Source of the DNA: Rhodospirillales bacterium
Lineage (GTDB): Bacteria > Pseudomonadota > Alphaproteobacteria > Rhodospirillales > JASLLZ01
Length of the DNA stretch: 44,564 nucleotides
Direction of reading: 5' to 3'
Assembly: GCA_030754885.1 (NCBI GenBank)
Contig: JASLZL010000031.1
Coordinates: forward strand, 1-44,564
Both the position numbers and the translations under genes were made by a program. Position 1 is the first letter of the stretch. Every line of letters starts with the position of its first letter. This document shows positions 23,277 through 31,221 of this stretch, piece by piece. The notes below the pieces were generated by a model. That model made no database searches. It was given only the letters and a program-made list of their open reading frames with translations, and was not told where the DNA came from.

Positions 23277-24197
23277 GTGCTCAAGTACCTGGCCAAACGC
23301 TGTCTTCAGCTTCCGTTGGCGATCATTGGGCTGACTTTGATCGTCTTCCTCTTCATGAGCATCAGCGGCGATCCGGCGACCTTGCTGTTGCCGGAAGACG
23401 CCTCGGAAGAAGACGTGCAGATGATGCGCAAGAAGCTCGGAGTCGACAAACCGCTATACGAGCAATACGGCAAATTCCTTTACAACGCCGTTCAGGGCGA
23501 TTTCGGGACCTCGTTTCGTATGCGCGAGCCGGCCTTCGACGTCATCTTGCGTTTCTATCCGGCGACCCTACAGTTGGCGGCCGCGGCCATTGTTATCGCC
23601 ACCTTGATCTCGATCCCATTGGGCACCCTGGCGGCGGTTAAGCGCGGCTCTATCATTGACACCTTCGCCACATTTATATCCGTGCTCGGCCAGGCGGCGC
23701 CGGTCTTCTGGGTCGGTATGCTGGCCATGCTGTTGTTTTCCCTGACCCTTTACTGGCTACCCGTGGCGGGCCGGGGGTCCTTTGCCCATATCATTCTGCC
23801 GGGTGGAGTCCTGGGCTGGTACATGAACGCGTTCATGACCCGGTTCGTGCGTTCCAACATGTTGGAAATACTAAACCAAAATTATATTCGGACGGCTCGC
23901 GCCAAGGGCCTGCCGGAACGTACGGTCATCTTTCGTCACGCCTTCAAAAATGCCCAGGTGCCGCTCCTCACCATTTTCGGCCTTGAGGCCGGGGCACTGC
24001 TGACCGGCACGGTGGTGATTGAGACAGTGTTTGCCTGGCCGGGCCTGGGCCGGGCTGCCATCTATGCCGTGAACGGGCGCGATTATCCGGTGGTGATGGC
24101 CAGCGTCATCATGTTCGGCGTCACTTACATCGTCATCAACTTTCTGATTGACGTCGCCTACCATTGGATCGATCCCAGAATTCGCGAAGAAGAGTGA
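23277..24197 (+). CDS. Peptide/nickel-type ABC importer permease (DppB/OppB type)
   Basis: This first inner-membrane permease has about 306 residues and six predicted helices. A periplasmic loop after helix 1 carries MMRKKLGVDKPLYEQYG, typical of DppB-type proteins. The coupling-helix region NYIRTARAKGLPERTVIFRH contacts the ATPase. I chose GTG 23277, which follows GAGGG by five bases. GTG 23265 would add four residues. It lies 80-90 bases beyond the binding-protein gene, past a hairpin. Confidence 0.9.
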   Translation: MLKYLAKRCLQLPLAIIGLTLIVFLFMSISGDPATLLLPEDASEEDVQMMRKKLGVDKPLYEQYGKFLYNAVQGDFGTSFRMREPAFDVILRFYPATLQLAAAAIVIATLISIPLGTLAAVKRGSIIDTFATFISVLGQAAPVFWVGMLAMLLFSLTLYWLPVAGRGSFAHIILPGGVLGWYMNAFMTRFVRSNMLEILNQNYIRTARAKGLPERTVIFRHAFKNAQVPLLTIFGLEAGALLTGTVVIETVFAWPGLGRAAIYAVNGRDYPVVMASVIMFGVTYIVINFLIDVAYHWIDPRIREEE

Positions 24198-24207
24198 GGT
24201 TCCGTCG

Positions 24208-25044
24208 TTGCTTAACCTGATGAAAACGACCAAGGGGTTCTGCGGCGTCGTTTTGATGACGTTCCTTCTTTTTGTCGGGATCGGCGCCGACTTGGTCAGC
24301 CCCCGCGACCCCCTGGCGCAAGACCTGCGGGCGCGACTCACCGAACCCGGTGGCGTCAGCGCCAAGGACGGCAGCACCTACTATCTGGGTACCGATCCCT
24401 TGGGCCGTGATGTCCTGTCGCGCATTATTCATGGCGCCAGGATTTCGCTTCTCGTCGGCTTCACCGCGGTCCTCATTTCGGGCACCATCGGTACCCTTCT
24501 CGGGCTTTTGAGCGGGTTCTATAGGGGGTGGCTGGATGCCGTTGTCATGCGTGTCGTCGATATGCAGCTTGCCATGCCGCTGATCGTCTTTGCCATCGCC
24601 TGGATGGGATTCTTCGGTGCCGGATTGCTCAGTGTTGTCCTGGTTATCGGCATATGGGGATGGGTCCAGTACGCGCGCTTTACCCGCAGTTTTGTCCTCA
24701 GTATCAAGGAGACCGAATACGTTCTGGCCAGCCGGGCCTTGGGCGCCAGCACTCCGACCATTATTTTCCAGCACATTGCCCCCAACCTGATCGGCCCGGT
24801 CATCGTCATGGCGACCTTGCAGATGGGCCACGCCGTGTTGTTGGAATCGACCCTCAGCTTTCTTGGCGTCGGCGTGAATCCGCCGACACCGACGTGGGGC
24901 GGCATGGTGGCCGATGGGCGCAATTATATGGATACGTCGTGGTGGACCGTGGTTCTGCCCGGCATCGCCATCACGTTATTCGTGCTTGGCGCCAACTTCC
25001 TTGGCGATGCCCTGCGCGACGTGCTCGACCCGAAGATCAAGTAA
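24208..25044 (+). CDS. Peptide/nickel-type ABC importer permease (DppC/OppC type)
   Basis: This second permease has 278 residues. It has one N-terminal helix and a loop with YYLGTDPLGRDVLSRIIHGA, the DppC hallmark. A five-helix BPD_transp_1 domain follows, containing the coupling loop EYVLASRALGASTPTIIFQH. TTG 24208 is the likely start, because GAGGT lies seven bases before it just after the upstream stop. The frame remains open to 24148, but that part overlaps the first permease. It is the last gene of the importer operon and converges with dapL. Confidence 0.9.
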   Translation: MLNLMKTTKGFCGVVLMTFLLFVGIGADLVSPRDPLAQDLRARLTEPGGVSAKDGSTYYLGTDPLGRDVLSRIIHGARISLLVGFTAVLISGTIGTLLGLLSGFYRGWLDAVVMRVVDMQLAMPLIVFAIAWMGFFGAGLLSVVLVIGIWGWVQYARFTRSFVLSIKETEYVLASRALGASTPTIIFQHIAPNLIGPVIVMATLQMGHAVLLESTLSFLGVGVNPPTPTWGGMVADGRNYMDTSWWTVVLPGIAITLFVLGANFLGDALRDVLDPKIK

Positions 25045-25067
25045 GTCACGCCGGGCGCATCTCTTTT

Positions 25068-26291
25068 TTAAAAGCGTAGGTTTAGGGCCGCAAGCCGTCG
25101 CTTGATCTCTTGAATTATGGCAATCTCCTCGTCGGCATCCCCCGCTTCGAACGTCACGGAAAAGCGAACATATTTCCCCGCATCGTCCCACGGTACGGTG
25201 GAGATTTGTGCACCTTTGAGCAGGAATTCCGAGAACTCGGTGGCCGTGTCGAAGTTAACGCCGTCTTCCGTCCCCTGAGGACATTCCACGTAACAGAAGA
25301 ACGTTCCTTTCGGTTTGGTGACGGAAAATCCGATGTCGTTCAGGGCCTTCACCAACAGATCGAAGCGCCTTGAATATTTCTCGCAAATCGCTTCCGTGAT
25401 ACTCGGATTCCCAAGGGCAAACATTCCAGCTCTTTGAATGGCCCTGAATTGTCCGGAGTCCGTGTTGTCCTTGATGCTTCCATAGGCTTTTACCGCTTTT
25501 GTGTTGCCCGCGACAAAGGCCAATCGCCACCCGGTCATATTGAAGGCTTTCGACAGCGAATGGGCTTCGACCGCGACTTCCCGGGCGCCCTCGATGGATA
25601 AGATGCTAAGGGGTTGATAGCCGTCATAGGCCAAAGCGGCATAGGCGGCGTCCTGGACGATGATGATGGAGTTCTGCAATGCGAATTCCACCAGGTCTTC
25701 AAAGAAAGCTTTGGTCGCGACCTGTCCTGTCGGGTTGTTCGGATAATTGACGTAGAAAAGCTTGGCTTGCTTGGCAATGTCCGCCGGAATGGACTTTAGG
25801 TCGGGCAGGAAATCGTTTTCTTTCAAGAGAGGCAGCGGATGGACCTCTCCCCCCAGATACTTGGTGTAGGTTGCCGTCACGGGATAACCCGGAACCGTGG
25901 TGAGCGTAACGTCGCCCGGATTGATCAAGCATAGAGGCAGCATGGAGAGAATGGATTTCGACCCGATGCCATGAAGGATCTGTTCTTCGGGGTTCAGGCC
26001 TTCGACATTGTAGACCTGCTTTAGATATTGGGCGGCCATTGCTTGGAATTCGGGTATTCCATTATCGGCATAAAACCGGTTTTCGGGTTTGCCCGCTTCG
26101 TCCGCCAACACTTGGACAACCCTGGGGTCGGCCGGGCGATCGGGCTCCCCCACTCCCATATCGATGATGGGAATGTCGGGATGACTTTTCATCGCCGCTT
26201 CTTTTGCCCGCTTAATCTTCTCAAACTTGTAAATTTCGGTCGATTTTCCGAACTGCTTTCCACCCAATCTCTCGGCGACGATGAAATCCAT
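25068..26291 (-). CDS. dapL: LL-diaminopimelate aminotransferase-like PLP enzyme
   Basis: This fold-type I aminotransferase has 407 residues from ATG 26291, which follows AAGGAAGGAG. The PLP lysine is Lys248 in SLSKAFNMTGWR. Asp214 (VQDAAYA) would bind the pyridine nitrogen, and YPNNPTG lies at about 183-189. The segments GIGSKSILSMLPLCLINPGD, FLPDLKSIPADIAKQAKL and KDNTDSGQFRAIQ resemble bacterial LL-diaminopimelate aminotransferases, which convert tetrahydrodipicolinate to LL-diaminopimelate in one step using glutamate. Its neighbour dapF encodes the next enzyme, which supports the call. The base composition looks less GC-rich than neighbouring genes. Another class I/II aminotransferase role remains possible. 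Confidence 0.75.
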   Translation of the reverse strand: MDFIVAERLGGKQFGKSTEIYKFEKIKRAKEAAMKSHPDIPIIDMGVGEPDRPADPRVVQVLADEAGKPENRFYADNGIPEFQAMAAQYLKQVYNVEGLNPEEQILHGIGSKSILSMLPLCLINPGDVTLTTVPGYPVTATYTKYLGGEVHPLPLLKENDFLPDLKSIPADIAKQAKLFYVNYPNNPTGQVATKAFFEDLVEFALQNSIIIVQDAAYAALAYDGYQPLSILSIEGAREVAVEAHSLSKAFNMTGWRLAFVAGNTKAVKAYGSIKDNTDSGQFRAIQRAGMFALGNPSITEAICEKYSRRFDLLVKALNDIGFSVTKPKGTFFCYVECPQGTEDGVNFDTATEFSEFLLKGAQISTVPWDDAGKYVRFSVTFEAGDADEEIAIIQEIKRRLAALNLRF

Positions 26292-26316
26292 GCTCAAACT
26301 CCTTCCTTAAGCCAAC

Positions 26317-26328
26317 GGTTCCGGAACC
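26317..26328. promoter_or_regulatory. Perfect 12-bp palindrome upstream of dapL
   Basis: GGTTCCGGAACC lies 26 bases before the dapL start codon, in the short dapF-dapL spacer. Position and symmetry fit a repressor site in the dapL leader. An AT-rich stretch just upstream on the minus strand (about 26345-26370) could hold the promoter. No regulator can be named. Confidence 0.3.
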
Positions 26329-26411
26329 CGTCCGAAACGACTGTCATATTTATATAATCTAAAATTTCAAGTCGCGCGATCAGCGGCTGAAAAGGCCGAT
26401 CTCGAACGTGC

Positions 26412-27245
26412 TCATGACAGCAACGAGTCGTCCAACGTGCCTTGGAAACTTACCGCCACGGGCCCCGTCATCAAGACGTGATCGTCCTCGCGCCATTCGA
26501 TGCCGAGCGTGCCGCCGTCGAGGTGTACCTTCGCCGCCCGCTCGGTCAGACCGCGCCGGCAGGCCGCGACCAGGGCGGCGCAGGCGCCGGTGCCGCAAGC
26601 CTGGGTAATGCCCACTCCGCGTTCCCAAACGCGGACGCGCAACTCACCTGCTGAGATCACCTGGGCCGCTTCGACGTTGATGCGTTCGGGAAACAACTCG
26701 TGATGCTCGACCTCGGGGCCGATGGTCTCAAGGGGCACGGCCTCGGCGTCGTCGACAAAAAAGACCGCATGCGGGTTTCCGACATTGACCGCCACCGGGT
26801 CCTGAAGGGGGCCGTTCGTGATGCCGAGATGGAGTGTATCCATCTCCCGGGCCAGGGGAATGTCTTGCCAGTCGAGGTTTGCAAGCCCCATATCGACGGC
26901 CACCAGACCGCCATTCACCGCCCTGGCGTCGAGGAGGCCGACGGCGGTCTCGATGATGGCGTGGGTCGTACCCTTTTCCTCCATGACCGTCGTGGCGACG
27001 CAGCGCGTCGCATTGCCGCAGGCCTCGACCTCTCCCCCATCGGCGTTGCGAATGCGCATGAGGACGTCGGCACGCTCGCTTTTTGCCGGTTCGACGATGA
27101 TCAATTGGTCGCATCCGACACCCGTATGCCGGTCGGCGATGGCGCGAACCTGATCGACGCTGAGGTCGAGAGGTTGGCGCCGAGCGTCGAGAACGACGAA
27201 GTCGTTGCCCAGACCGTGCATCTTCATGAAAGAAAGAGTGGTCAT
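26412..27245 (-). CDS. dapF: Diaminopimelate epimerase
   Basis: It interconverts LL- and meso-diaminopimelate for peptidoglycan and lysine. From ATG 27245 it has 277 residues. The two catalytic cysteines are Cys76 (EACGNATRC) and Cys217 (TQACGTGACAA). KMHGLGNDFVVLD and GNPHAVFFV are family motifs. The usual Glu in the GET-x-ACG motif is Ile here (GITQACGTG). The catalytic Glu208 is kept. It lies upstream of dapL on the same strand with a 120-base spacer. Confidence 0.95.
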   Translation of the reverse strand: MTTLSFMKMHGLGNDFVVLDARRQPLDLSVDQVRAIADRHTGVGCDQLIIVEPAKSERADVLMRIRNADGGEVEACGNATRCVATTVMEEKGTTHAIIETAVGLLDARAVNGGLVAVDMGLANLDWQDIPLAREMDTLHLGITNGPLQDPVAVNVGNPHAVFFVDDAEAVPLETIGPEVEHHELFPERINVEAAQVISAGELRVRVWERGVGITQACGTGACAALVAACRRGLTERAAKVHLDGGTLGIEWREDDHVLMTGPVAVSFQGTLDDSLLS

Positions 27246-27474
27246 GACACGATTGATCCGATTTAAAGCCCCAACGGTATCGAAGCGGCGAGCGATTGTA
27301 ACGTCTCGAAACATCCGAGAACAGGTGGTTTACTCCGAAGGTGGCGACGGCGCTACAACCTTCTACGGACGCCGGGGAAGTGATGGCGTTCCTATCCGGG
27401 TCTTGGTGCCCATGATACAGTCCCCGGCGGCGCCTTGGGGGCATCATGAAATTTAAACGAAACGGAGCCAGGAC

Positions 27475-28083
27475 ATGACTTTTGTTGAAGCCTTTGGATG
27501 GTTTAGCGCCTCATTGTCGCTGGTGACTTTCTCCATGAAGACGATGATTCCGCTGCGCACAGCCGCCATCTGCAGCAACATGGCTTCCATCACCTACGGT
27601 CTGCTGTTGGGACTTTATCCCGGAGTAGTTCTCAACAGCATTCTCTTGCCCTTCAATATCTATCGTCTGATTGAGATGCGCCGCTTGATCAAACAAGTGA
27701 GCCAGGCGGCCCAAGGCGATCTATCCGTAGATTGGCTCAAACCTTTCATGAAGAAACACACTGTAAAAAGCGGCGAGGTGTTGTTTTCCAGAGGCGACAA
27801 GGCTGATCAACTATACTTCCTGGTTGAAGGAGACATTCGACTGCGCGAGATCGACAAATCCCTGGAGCCCGGGCATTTGTTCGGCGAAATCGCGTTCTTT
27901 TCCCCCGAAGGGGTGAGAACGAACACCGCCGAATGCGCCAGTGATGCAACAGTGCTGCGGATTGGCGAGAGCGCGCTCAAGCAGCTCTATTTTCAGAACC
28001 CAAAATTCGGTTTCTATTTGGTGCGTCTGGTATCAAGTCGCCTTTCGTCTGATATCCGTAGGCTGGAAGAAAAGCTTGCTTAG
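27475..28083 (+). CDS. Membrane-anchored cyclic-nucleotide-binding domain protein
   Basis: The protein has 202 residues. The first 70 form about three hydrophobic helices (roughly 5-22, 29-48 and 50-66). Residues 93-190 are a Crp-type cNMP-binding domain: SGEVLFSRGDKADQLYFLVE, the phosphate-binding cassette-like FGEIAFFSPEGVRTNT, then the C-terminal helix. There is no helix-turn-helix or enzyme domain. A membrane sensor or scaffold role is likely. The layout recalls Popeye-type proteins, but the membrane part could also be a PQ-loop/YgjV-like half. ATG 27475 is preceded by GGAGCCAGGA. The gene is divergent from dapF. Confidence 0.75.
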   Translation: MTFVEAFGWFSASLSLVTFSMKTMIPLRTAAICSNMASITYGLLLGLYPGVVLNSILLPFNIYRLIEMRRLIKQVSQAAQGDLSVDWLKPFMKKHTVKSGEVLFSRGDKADQLYFLVEGDIRLREIDKSLEPGHLFGEIAFFSPEGVRTNTAECASDATVLRIGESALKQLYFQNPKFGFYLVRLVSSRLSSDIRRLEEKLA

Positions 28084-28325
28084 GGTTCGTAGTAAAGCTG
28101 TTCCCTATCGTATTTCCGCAAGAACTCGCGATGCTCCCTGCGATAGCGGAAGAACTTGATCAACCGATGGAGTCCGTCGAGGACTACCGCCGCCGCGATG
28201 GGCGTGCCTAACGCCGCGATGTTGAGCGCGTTCGATCCCCATCTGGCCAATCGGTCCATGCCGCCATAATACTCGTCGGGGTCTCCTCCGGCGGGGCTTT
28301 TGGCATATTGCTCCACACTTTCCAT
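28080..28325 (-). CDS. Small hypothetical membrane protein
   Basis: The protein has 81 residues with one hydrophobic segment (about 32-52: ALNIAALGTPIAAAVVLDGL) and a strongly charged C-terminal tail (KFFRYRREHREFLRKYDRE). Third codon positions are GC-rich, as in real genes here, so I accept it. I do not recognise a family. It ends four bases inside the convergent cNMP-binding gene. Its ATG lies inside the conserved TLSMWD stretch of the opposite-strand hydrolase remnant, so its N-terminus may have been created or shortened by the same rearrangement. Confidence 0.5.
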   Translation of the reverse strand: MESVEQYAKSPAGGDPDEYYGGMDRLARWGSNALNIAALGTPIAAAVVLDGLHRLIKFFRYRREHREFLRKYDREQLYYEP

Positions 28326-29004
28326 GTGGGATGCGCAGGTGCCGGCCCTCGTGCGTGACTATCGGGTTCTGCGCTACGACACCCGTGGGCATGGCGCCAC
28401 GGAAGGGACTCCACCCCCCTACTCCATCGATCTCTTGGTTGACGACGCACGGGCGCTCCTTGACGCCTTAAACATTGCGTCCGTTCATTTCGTCGGACTG
28501 TCGCTCGGCGGTATGATTGGTCAACTCTTTGCCGTCCGCTACCCAGCTTTCTTAAAAAGTTTGGTCCTGTGCGACACGTCAAGCCATATGCCGCCCGAAA
28601 CCCTGTGGGAGGACCGTATCCAAACGGCCGAGGACGGGGGCATCGCGGCCATGGCGCCGGCTACTATCGAACGCTGGTTCACGGCGCCCTTTCGAGAACG
28701 GAGCGCGGCCGAGATCGAACGCATCGGGGGCATGATCCGCAAGACCGAGCTGGCCGGCTACGTCGGCTGTTGTCGAGCCATCCAGGCGATGAACCAGACT
28801 GCCCTTTTGCCGCAGATCACGGCGCCCACCCTTATTGTTGTTGGCGCCGATGATCCCTCGACCACGGTGGCGGCGTCGGAAATCATTCAGCGCGCCGTCG
28901 CCGGCTCGGAACTGGTCGTGCTGGACAATGCGGCACACCTATCCAACATTGAACAACCCGAGGCCTTCAACCGGGCCATGACCGGATTCATCGAGAAGAA
29001 CTAA
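28300..29004 (+). pseudogene. 5'-truncated alpha/beta hydrolase (3-oxoadipate enol-lactonase-like)
   Basis: About 234 residues from a TTG match the PcaD-type family from TLSMWDAQVPAL onward: RVLRYDTRGHG, nucleophile elbow HFVGLSLGGMIGQ, acid in VVGADD and His in NAAHLSN. The usual first 30 or so residues, including the N-terminal strands and the oxyanion-hole turn before TLSMWD, are absent. An in-frame stop lies at 28267-28269. The catalytic triad is present, but the fold is probably compromised. A GGGG tract before TTG 28300 could still allow translation, so it may also be annotated as a short hydrolase gene. Confidence 0.65.
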
Positions 29005-29007
29005 ACT

Positions 29008-29592
29008 TCATCCGCCGAAGAAAAGGGGAAAGATCAGGGCGATGGTAACCCAATAGGCAGCGACGGAGCCGATGGCAATTCGCTTGTAATGCTTGGTCAT
29101 CCGGCGTTGGCTTGGAAAGTCCTTCAAATTGAAGTTATTCCTGACTTCCCGCCACAAGTCGTCCGCTGTTTCGGCGCTGGCGTTCTCGCATTTTTCAACG
29201 AATGAACGCTCCGAATCGCCGCGCGGCGAGCGGCGCAAGTATTCTCGATAGAAATCGTAACCGAGCAAGATTTCCAAGAAGATGATGCGCGGGTAAAGCC
29301 CCACCACCTCTTTATCGACGGAGAGGGAGATGGAATAAGTCACCCACGAGATGAGGGACGAAATGATGCCGCCGAGAGCGATCAACTGAATGTTGCCGAT
29401 GGTCAGCCCGAAATAAATAAAGAACGAGAAAACGGCGATGGATGTGGGGAGCCCGATGAAATACCACACCGTATAGGAGCGGATGAGGGCGATCCTTTGG
29501 TCGTGAATAGCGACGTATTCGAAGTGATGGTTTGAGCCCGGCTCCTGCGCGGCGCCAAGTTTACTCCCGTCTCGTGGCTTCGCATTTTCCAT
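29008..29592 (-). CDS. Hypothetical membrane protein
   Basis: The protein has 194 residues with predicted membrane segments at about 44-62, 66-90 and 172-192. A hydrophobic stretch (VGLYPRIIFLEILLGYDFY) precedes a charged cytoplasm-like region rich in Arg/Glu (about 118-165). I do not recognise a family. It converges on the hydrolase remnant, with three bases between stops. No neighbour points to a function. Confidence 0.6.
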   Translation of the reverse strand: MENAKPRDGSKLGAAQEPGSNHHFEYVAIHDQRIALIRSYTVWYFIGLPTSIAVFSFFIYFGLTIGNIQLIALGGIISSLISWVTYSISLSVDKEVVGLYPRIIFLEILLGYDFYREYLRRSPRGDSERSFVEKCENASAETADDLWREVRNNFNLKDFPSQRRMTKHYKRIAIGSVAAYWVTIALIFPLFFGG

Positions 29593-29672
29593 GATGTCTC
29601 TCCGCCGGTTTCATGGGATGCACTTTCGCTTGGCCGGGTATTACCCGCCTCGGTAATGTTAGCAAGTTTCGT

Positions 29673-29688
29673 CGGTTGCCACCAACCG
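29673..29688. repeat. Inverted repeat between hypothetical gene and msrA
   Basis: CGGTTG and CAACCG form a perfect 6-bp stem with loop CCAC in the spacer downstream of msrA. A second, stronger hairpin follows at 29693-29714. Confidence 0.35.
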
Positions 29689-29692
29689 CCGT

Positions 29693-29714
29693 GTATGGTG
29701 GATGCCCGCCATAC
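29693..29714 (-). terminator. 9-bp hairpin downstream of msrA, no T-run
   Basis: GTATGGTGG and CCGCCATAC pair over nine positions (one G-T) around a four-base loop. It begins 12 bases after the msrA stop. No T tract follows on either strand, so it may stabilise the msrA mRNA 3' end or act with Rho rather than be a classic terminator. Confidence 0.4.
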
Positions 29715-29725
29715 GTCAGACGTGC

Positions 29726-30193
29726 CTAAGACCAGCGGGCTTGGCCACGCATTTCGAAATACTGTTGATGGTAATCCTCGGCCCGATAGAAATCGGGCGC
29801 CAGAGTAATCTCGGTAACGATATCTCGGCTATGACGTCCCGATTGGCGCAGCCGGTTAAGGGATGCCCCGGCCTGGGCCTCCTGTTCGGCATCGTGGAAA
29901 TAGATAGCAGAGCGGTATTGGCTGCCGACGTCGGGGCCTTGGCGGTTGAGGGTCGTCGGGTCGTGGATGGCCCAAAACAGGTCCAGCAGGTCGTCATAGG
30001 AGACCCGCGCCGGGTCATAGTCGAGCCGTACCACCTCGGCGTGGCCCGTCTGCCCACCACAGACTTCTTCGTAAGTCGGGTCGCGGGTCGTGCCGCCTGT
30101 GTATCCCACCGCTGCCGCTGTCACACCGTCGAGTTTGCGAAACGCCGCTTCCACGCCCCAGAAGCACCCGGCCCCGAAAGTCGCGTTCTTCAT
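29726..30193 (-). CDS. msrA: Peptide-methionine (S)-S-oxide reductase
   Basis: It reduces methionine-S-sulfoxide in oxidised proteins. The start is ATG 30193 ([13 protein letters not shown]), with AAAGGCGGG before it, giving 155 residues. The catalytic Cys10 lies in [20 protein letters not shown] and the substrate-pocket acidic and aromatic residues (RSAIYFHD) are present. There is no C-terminal resolving Cys pair, so recycling would use another thiol. It is divergent from the NAD kinase. Confidence 0.94.
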   Translation of the reverse strand: MKNATFGAGCFWGVEAAFRKLDGVTAAAVGYTGGTTRDPTYEEVCGGQTGHAEVVRLDYDPARVSYDDLLDLFWAIHDPTTLNRQGPDVGSQYRSAIYFHDAEQEAQAGASLNRLRQSGRHSRDIVTEITLAPDFYRAEDYHQQYFEMRGQARWS

Positions 30194-30440
30194 ATCCCGC
30201 CTTTCAAATTCCGCCCCGTATGGGCAAGCCGCTCTACTCGTATGTGGGGTGCGATGGCTGCCTTTCAATACTTGCCGGCGGCTAGAGAGACGATGACGGC
30301 ACGCCCGAATGCGCTATGATGGAGCCAACACCGAAGTTTTGGTTCAGGACCAAAGATCCGCCCATGATGACTTTTCATTATTCTCGGCCGTTGCGAGTCG
30401 AAAAAATAAGGAGGGTGGCCGAAAGAGCCGCAAAAGAGAC

Positions 30441-31208
30441 ATGAATTTCAAGACAGTAGCCTTCGTCGGGGCGCGCCAGAAAGAGGCACAGGAAGCGAGC
30501 AAATGCCTCAGCGCGCGTTACGATAATGTGGCGCCCGACGAGGCCGACATCGTCGTTGCCTTGGGCGGCGACGGGTTTATGCTGCAAACCCTCCATCGCT
30601 ATATGGAGCGCCGGGTTCCAATCTACGGCATGAACCAGGGTTCCGTCGGTTTTCTGATGAATCATTACCAAGAAGACGATCTGATGGAGCGCTTGGCCCA
30701 TGCCCAACCGACGGAACTGAATCCGCTCCGCATGACTGCCACGGACGACCAAGGCAGGAAGCATCAGGCTATCGCCATTAACGAGGTGTCGCTCAGAAGA
30801 AATTCCCGTTTGGCAGCTAAGATCCGCATCCAGGTCGATGGCGTGGTGCGCTTGGAGGAAATGATCTGCGACGGGGTGTTGGTTGCTACTCCGGCCGGCA
30901 GCACCGCTTATAACCTTTCGGCCCACGGCCCCATCGTGCCCATCGGTGCCGGCGTGCTGGCACTTACCCCAATCAGCGCCTTCCGACCGCGTCGTTGGCG
31001 CGGGGCGCTTCTGCCTGGCAAAGCGACCGTGGTCTTCGAAATCATCCATCCGGAAGAGCGGCCGGTAAGCGCTGTCGCCGATTTCACCGAGGTCGATAAC
31101 GTCGTCGAGGTCACCGTACGCGAGGACCGCAGCCTCGCTCCTATCATGTTGTTCGATCCAGAACACAATCTGGAAGAACGCATTATCGCGGAACAGTACC
31201 TGCCGTGA
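30441..31208 (+). CDS. nadK: NAD kinase
   Basis: It phosphorylates NAD+ to NADP+. From ATG 30441 there are 255 residues. Key motifs are [14 protein letters not shown] (GGDG), AINEVSLRR (NE/D motif) and [23 protein letters not shown] (diacylglycerol-kinase-like active site). The N-terminus is short, as in other alphaproteobacterial NAD kinases. An upstream in-frame extension to 30309 is unconserved. The gene is followed closely by the AbrB-type membrane gene. Confidence 0.94.
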   Translation: MNFKTVAFVGARQKEAQEASKCLSARYDNVAPDEADIVVALGGDGFMLQTLHRYMERRVPIYGMNQGSVGFLMNHYQEDDLMERLAHAQPTELNPLRMTATDDQGRKHQAIAINEVSLRRNSRLAAKIRIQVDGVVRLEEMICDGVLVATPAGSTAYNLSAHGPIVPIGAGVLALTPISAFRPRRWRGALLPGKATVVFEIIHPEERPVSAVADFTEVDNVVEVTVREDRSLAPIMLFDPEHNLEERIIAEQYLP

Positions 31209-31221
31209 TCAAACACGCGAG

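Noticed and set aside
30404-30441. AGGAGG-like site followed by a nine-codon ORF starting GTG, ending at the NAD kinase ATG
   Set aside because: A leader peptide is conceivable, but the sequence has no regulatory codon pattern and nothing else supports it.
30378-31166. 262-residue minus-strand ORF
   Set aside because: Shadow of NAD kinase, whose active-site motifs are on the plus strand.
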